Of a stretch of 64,000 nt of DNA, positions 60,571 through 64,000 are shown one piece after another. Within the stretch, counting starts at the first letter, position 1, and every line of letters starts with the position of its first letter. Position numbers and translations under genes: made by a program. The stretch covers positions 19,545-83,544 of the forward strand of contig NZ_JAHCST010000040.1 in the NCBI RefSeq assembly GCF_018476525.1, written 5' to 3'. Origin of the DNA: Acrocarpospora catenulata (lineage in GTDB: Bacteria; Actinomycetota; Actinomycetes; Streptosporangiales; Streptosporangiaceae). The notes beneath the pieces are model-generated. The model did no database searches, was not told the DNA's origin, and saw only the letters and a list, made by a program, of their open reading frames with translations.

Positions 60571-60618
60571 AACGCCATTTTTCGCGCCATGTGCTGGAGT
60601 TTCGCCGACACTTCACGA

Positions 60619-62793
60619 TCAGCGGATCACCGCAGGACTGAACCGGGCCTCGTCCAGGTCGTGCACCCGCGCGGTGGCGATGTCGAAGTACATGGCGGTA
60701 AGAGCGAGCTTCCCGGAACGTTCCAACTCCGCAATCATGGGATAACTGCGCAGGTTGTCCAGCTGTTGGATCACGTTGACCTGGCAGAGCCAGTCCAGCG
60801 GCTCCAGCCCTTCCTGCTCCGGCACCGCCGCCGACCGGGCCAGCGAGTGCCGCCCGTGCCGCAGCCACCGCCGCACCGCGTGCAGTTCCCGAGGGGTCTC
60901 CCCGAGCAGCGCCACCATCGCGCCGCACCCCGAGTGCCCGCAGACCGTGATGGTCCGCACCTCCAGCACCCGCACCGCGTACTCGATGGCCGCCTCCACC
61001 GAGTCGTCCCCCGGCGCCGACCGGTAGCGCGGCACGAGGTTGCCGATGTTCCGCACCGTGAACAGGTCGCCAGGACCGCTGGCCGTGATCAGCGCCGGCA
61101 CGATCCGGGAGTCCGCGCAGGTGATGAAGAGATGCGAGGGCGTCTGCCGCCCCGCCAGACGGGTCAGCAGCGGCCGCACCAGCGGGGCCGTGCGCCGGTG
61201 GAACTCCCGCGTCCCGGCCAGCAGCTCAGGGCCCTGCTCCGGCGCGACAGGACGCCGCCGGTACGCCCACGGCAGGAACCACCGGTCCAGCCGCTGCGGC
61301 GACTTGAACGGGAAGACCCGGCTCCCGCTGGCCGCCGCCGTGTACCAGTCGTCGTGCAGTTCGTCGATGTCGATGGTGCCGCCGGTCCGCTCGTGGTCGA
61401 GACGCCAGGCGTGCAGCGTCTCGAACGCGGCGTGGTCCATGAAGTCCACGTGCAGGTCCAGGTCCACGGCGGCCCCCGGCGGGATGGCGCGCAGCGCCTC
61501 GGTCAGCCGGGGCACGCCCAGGAAGGTGAGCGAGCCGGTCACCGCCACCCGCCACCGGCGGCCGTTCTGCTCCAGGTCCACCGAGACCCGGGTCAGGCGG
61601 CGCAGCGCGATCAGCGCGCCCAGGCCGAGCCCGATCAGGATGCCCTCGGCCAGCCCGACCACCACGACCACGCCCATGGTGACGAAGTAGATCGGCATCT
61701 CGCCGTGCCCGCGCAGGTCCTTGGCGTTGCCCAGGTCCACCATCTTGACGCCGATGAACAGCAGCAGCGCGGCCAGCGCCTCCAGCGGGATGAGCCCGAT
61801 GGCGGAGGCGAAGCAGATGGTGACCACCAGCACCCAGAACCCGTGCAGCACCGTCGACCAGCGGCTCCTGGCCCCGGCCCGCACGTTGGTGGTGGTACGC
61901 ACGACCACGCCGGACACCGGCAGGCCGCCCAGCGCTCCCGACACCATGTTGGCCACGCCCTGCGCGGACAGCTCCCGGTCCAGGTCGGCCCGCGGCCCCC
62001 TGTGCATGCGGTCCGCCGCCACGCAGGTGAGCAGCGACTCCACCCCGGCCAGCACGGCCACCAGCAGCACCGCCCCCGCGATCGCGTGCCAGTCGCCCTG
62101 GGGCAGGACCGGCCCGGACAGGCCGAACCCGTGGGTCAGGTCCAGCCGGGTGAGATCCCAGCCGAGCGCGGCCGCGGTCAGCGCCGCCACGATCAGCGCC
62201 GCCAGCGGGGCGGGCACCACGTTCACCTTCGGCAGCCGCCCCCAGACCACCAGCACCGCGATGGTCAGCAACGAGACCAGTACCGCATGCCCGTGGATGT
62301 CCACGATCTGCGCCGGCAACTCGAGCAGGTTCTCCAGCGCCGAGCGCTGCGGTTGCCCGCCGAGCACGATGTGCAGCTGGGAGAGGGCGATCACCACGCC
62401 CACCCCGGCGAGCATGCCGTGCACCACGGCCGGGGAGACCGCCAGCGCCGCCCTGGCCACCCGGCAGACGCCGAGCAGCAGCTGGAGCAGCCCGGCCAGC
62501 AGCGTGATGGTGCAGGTGGCGCGCCAGCCGTACACCTGGACCAGCTCGGCCACCACCAGGGAGAGGCCGGCCGCCGGGCCGGACACCTGGACCACCGAGC
62601 CGCCCAGCGCGCCCGCCACGATGCCGCCCACGACCGCGGCCACCAGCCCGGCCGCCAGCGGGGCGCCGGAGGCGACCGCGATGCCGAGCGAGAGCGGCAC
62701 CGCGACCAGGAAGACCACCAACGATGCGGGCAGATCGTGGCGGAGCACCGAGCGGAGATTACTGTTCGTGAGGGATCGGTTACGCCGGGTCAT
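60619..62793 (-). CDS. SulP-family anion transporter fused to beta-carbonic anhydrase
   Basis: A 724-residue fusion. Residues about 15-410 are the SulP membrane domain with the signature GIAVASGAPLAAGLVAAVVGG and about 12 helices. A STAS domain follows (about 440-520). The last 190 residues are a beta-carbonic anhydrase: FITCADSRIVP supplies zinc Cys, Asp and Arg, and VCGHSGCGAMVAL the zinc His and Cys. The likely role is bicarbonate uptake coupled to interconversion with carbon dioxide. GTG/ATG choice at 62793 fits the family opening. Confidence 0.92.
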   Translation of the reverse strand: MTRRNRSLTNSNLRSVLRHDLPASLVVFLVAVPLSLGIAVASGAPLAAGLVAAVVGGIVAGALGGSVVQVSGPAAGLSLVVAELVQVYGWRATCTITLLAGLLQLLLGVCRVARAALAVSPAVVHGMLAGVGVVIALSQLHIVLGGQPQRSALENLLELPAQIVDIHGHAVLVSLLTIAVLVVWGRLPKVNVVPAPLAALIVAALTAAALGWDLTRLDLTHGFGLSGPVLPQGDWHAIAGAVLLVAVLAGVESLLTCVAADRMHRGPRADLDRELSAQGVANMVSGALGGLPVSGVVVRTTTNVRAGARSRWSTVLHGFWVLVVTICFASAIGLIPLEALAALLLFIGVKMVDLGNAKDLRGHGEMPIYFVTMGVVVVVGLAEGILIGLGLGALIALRRLTRVSVDLEQNGRRWRVAVTGSLTFLGVPRLTEALRAIPPGAAVDLDLHVDFMDHAAFETLHAWRLDHERTGGTIDIDELHDDWYTAAASGSRVFPFKSPQRLDRWFLPWAYRRRPVAPEQGPELLAGTREFHRRTAPLVRPLLTRLAGRQTPSHLFITCADSRIVPALITASGPGDLFTVRNIGNLVPRYRSAPGDDSVEAAIEYAVRVLEVRTITVCGHSGCGAMVALLGETPRELHAVRRWLRHGRHSLARSAAVPEQEGLEPLDWLCQVNVIQQLDNLRSYPMIAELERSGKLALTAMYFDIATARVHDLDEARFSPAVIR

Positions 62794-62845
62794 GCCGCGA
62801 CCCTATGACACGTCCCGACCTGGTGCTAAGAAAGAGCGGGGAAAA

Positions 62846-64000
62846 TCAGCGGTAATAGTCGGGATAGTCGGCCTCGGGACTGCGGTGGTTGCCGCGCCGC
62901 GAACCGGTCTGGGTGGACTCGGAGGCGGTGTTCCCGTAGAGCTCGTCGTAGGACGGCCAGCTGCCGCCGGTGTTCTGCTGCGGCCAGCCGCCACTCTGCG
63001 CGGCGCCCTGCTGCGCGGCGTAGCCGTTGCCGTTGGTGTCGTAGCCGGACGGGGTGTCGTAGCCGGCCGTCTGGTACGGCGAGACCGCCGGGGAGGACCC
63101 GGTCACCGAGTCGGAGTCGTCGATGGTCGCCCACCCGGCGCTCACCTCGTAGGAGGAGGAGCCGGTGGTCGCGTACGGATCCTGCTGGTAGCCGCCGTAC
63201 CCGGTGTCGTACGAGGGGGTGGTGGGCAGCTGGTAGTTGCCCGAAGTGGACCAGGAGTCGTCCCGGCGCGGCGGCTCCGGATCATCCAGCACGTCACGCG
63301 GGGCGGACCAGGCCACGGGCGGCGGGGTCGCCGGGGCGGCGGGAGCGGCCGGGGGCGTCGGCGGGTAGTTCGGCTGCGACCAGGCGGACGGCTCCTGGTA
63401 GGCGGGCGGCTCCACGGTCGGGAACGAGCCGCTGGAGCTGTTGGCCAGGCTGTCGTACCCGCCGCGCGGGATCTCGAAGGCCCCGGTCGCCGGGATCGCC
63501 CCGGCCACCGCGTCGAAGGGGCCGCTGGTCCGCGGCGGCTCGTACGAGGTGGCCCGGGAGGTCTCGAAGGACCCGGTGGACGGGCCGGACAGGAAGGGCC
63601 CGGTGGACGGGGTGACCTCGAACGCGCCGGTCTCGAACGGCCCGGCGTAGTCGGAGCGGGGGGCGGCGGGCGTCATCGGCCCGGTGGAGGATCCGGCGGG
63701 GGATCCGGCGGGGGATCCGGGGAAGGGGCTGAGCGCGTCGGGGGTGGGCGCCGCGAAGGTGACCGTCTTCTGCTCGGCCACCGCCGAGGCGGGGGTCGCC
63801 CGGAGCGGCTCCACCAGGTCGGCCAGGCCGGAGGAGCCCACCGGTGCCGACAGGTTCTGCGGGTTGTGCGCGGCCATCCCGGCGGCGGCGATCCCGGAGA
63901 CGCCGGCGGCGGCCGGACGCTGCGGGAGCGCGGCCTGCACGGTGGCGGCGTTGGGGTCGGCGGCGGCAGCCGGGACGTCGTCCTCGGCTTCGGTGGGCCG
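62846..64000 (-). CDS. C-terminal disordered region of a large protein (5' end outside window)
   Basis: The frame is open to the window edge, giving at least 384 residues. The visible part is Pro/Ser/Thr/Gly/Ala-rich and disordered, with repeated GPFETGAFEV, TGPFLSGPSTGSFE and GAFEIPRGG units, then Tyr-Gln-Gly-rich stretches ending in PDYYR. No folded domain is visible. Some actinobacterial nitrate/nitrite-sensor histidine kinases have such tails, but this cannot be shown here. Confidence 0.7.
   Translation of the reverse strand, partial: RPTEAEDDVPAAAADPNAATVQAALPQRPAAAGVSGIAAAGMAAHNPQNLSAPVGSSGLADLVEPLRATPASAVAEQKTVTFAAPTPDALSPFPGSPAGSPAGSSTGPMTPAAPRSDYAGPFETGAFEVTPSTGPFLSGPSTGSFETSRATSYEPPRTSGPFDAVAGAIPATGAFEIPRGGYDSLANSSSGSFPTVEPPAYQEPSAWSQPNYPPTPPAAPAAPATPPPVAWSAPRDVLDDPEPPRRDDSWSTSGNYQLPTTPSYDTGYGGYQQDPYATTGSSSYEVSAGWATIDDSDSVTGSSPAVSPYQTAGYDTPSGYDTNGNGYAAQQGAAQSGGWPQQNTGGSWPSYDELYGNTASESTQTGSRRGNHRSPEADYPDYYR

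Noticed and set aside
60088..62808. A 906-codon open frame on the plus strand
   Set aside because: It is antisense to the SulP-carbonic anhydrase gene; the product is His/Gln/Arg/Gly-rich low complexity, a typical high-GC shadow.

Overview
High-GC actinobacterial chromosome, probably a filamentous actinomycete (a Streptosporangiaceae-like relative is my guess). The evidence is the base composition and codon use, the many 4-bp ATGA/GTGA gene overlaps, a type A RNase P RNA, a mycobacterial-type RNase HI/phosphoglycerate-mutase fusion, and a gene block matching the conserved but uncharacterised SCO2521-SCO2524 families of Streptomyces.

Region 1 (1-20.8 kb) looks like stable chromosome. It holds the end of an amidohydrolase gene, a DMT transporter, a FAD oxidoreductase, a five-gene minus-strand operon (SCO2524, SCO2523 variant P-loop, SCO2522, SCO2521, membrane protein), a hydroxyacid dehydrogenase and ThDP enzyme pair, and a histidine kinase followed by a TetR gene. 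Next comes a tightly overlapped operon for a probable D- to L-amino acid conversion route (M19 dipeptidase, M20 deacylase, GNAT, enolase-superfamily racemase), then Nif3, a zinc-ribbon protein and the RNase H/phosphatase fusion.

Region 2 (21-30.1 kb) begins with rnpB and looks like an accretion zone. A second rnpB copy at 22820-22979 lacks an exact 176-nt internal block, and two more 70-nt repeats carry an rnpB 3'-end-like core. Between them lie a small RHH-regulator operon, a styAB-like monooxygenase with an AraC regulator, a TetR/cupin/SDR unit with a clear repeated operator, a decayed paralogue of one island gene, a RelE/HigB-HigA-like toxin-antitoxin pair and an esterase remnant.

Region 3 (30.1-43.2 kb) is a catabolic cluster: enoyl-CoA hydratase, beta-hydroxyacid dehydrogenase, an M24-fold protein missing a metal ligand, split transketolase, Dabb protein, flavin reductase, PucR regulator, acyl-CoA-dehydrogenase-like monooxygenase, AraC regulator, and a P450 overlapping its PDR-type reductase. 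A 3' fragment of the antitoxin gene recurs at 43224-43420, so the cluster lies between direct repeats.

Region 4 (43.2-54.5 kb) mixes small and broken genes (mini-DivIVA, LRR-like protein, beta-propeller fragment, HTH gene with a stop, SDR stub, ISL3-type transposase fragment) with two intact units: ArsR-SRPBCC plus DHFR-like protein, and a SufR-like regulator divergent from a membrane protein and folE. Region 5 (54.5-64 kb) is again more ordinary: DMT transporter, DUF1707 protein, a sigma-like membrane protein with 17-residue repeats, a tandemly duplicated epimerase, a SulP transporter fused to beta-carbonic anhydrase, and the disordered C-terminus of a protein cut by the window edge.
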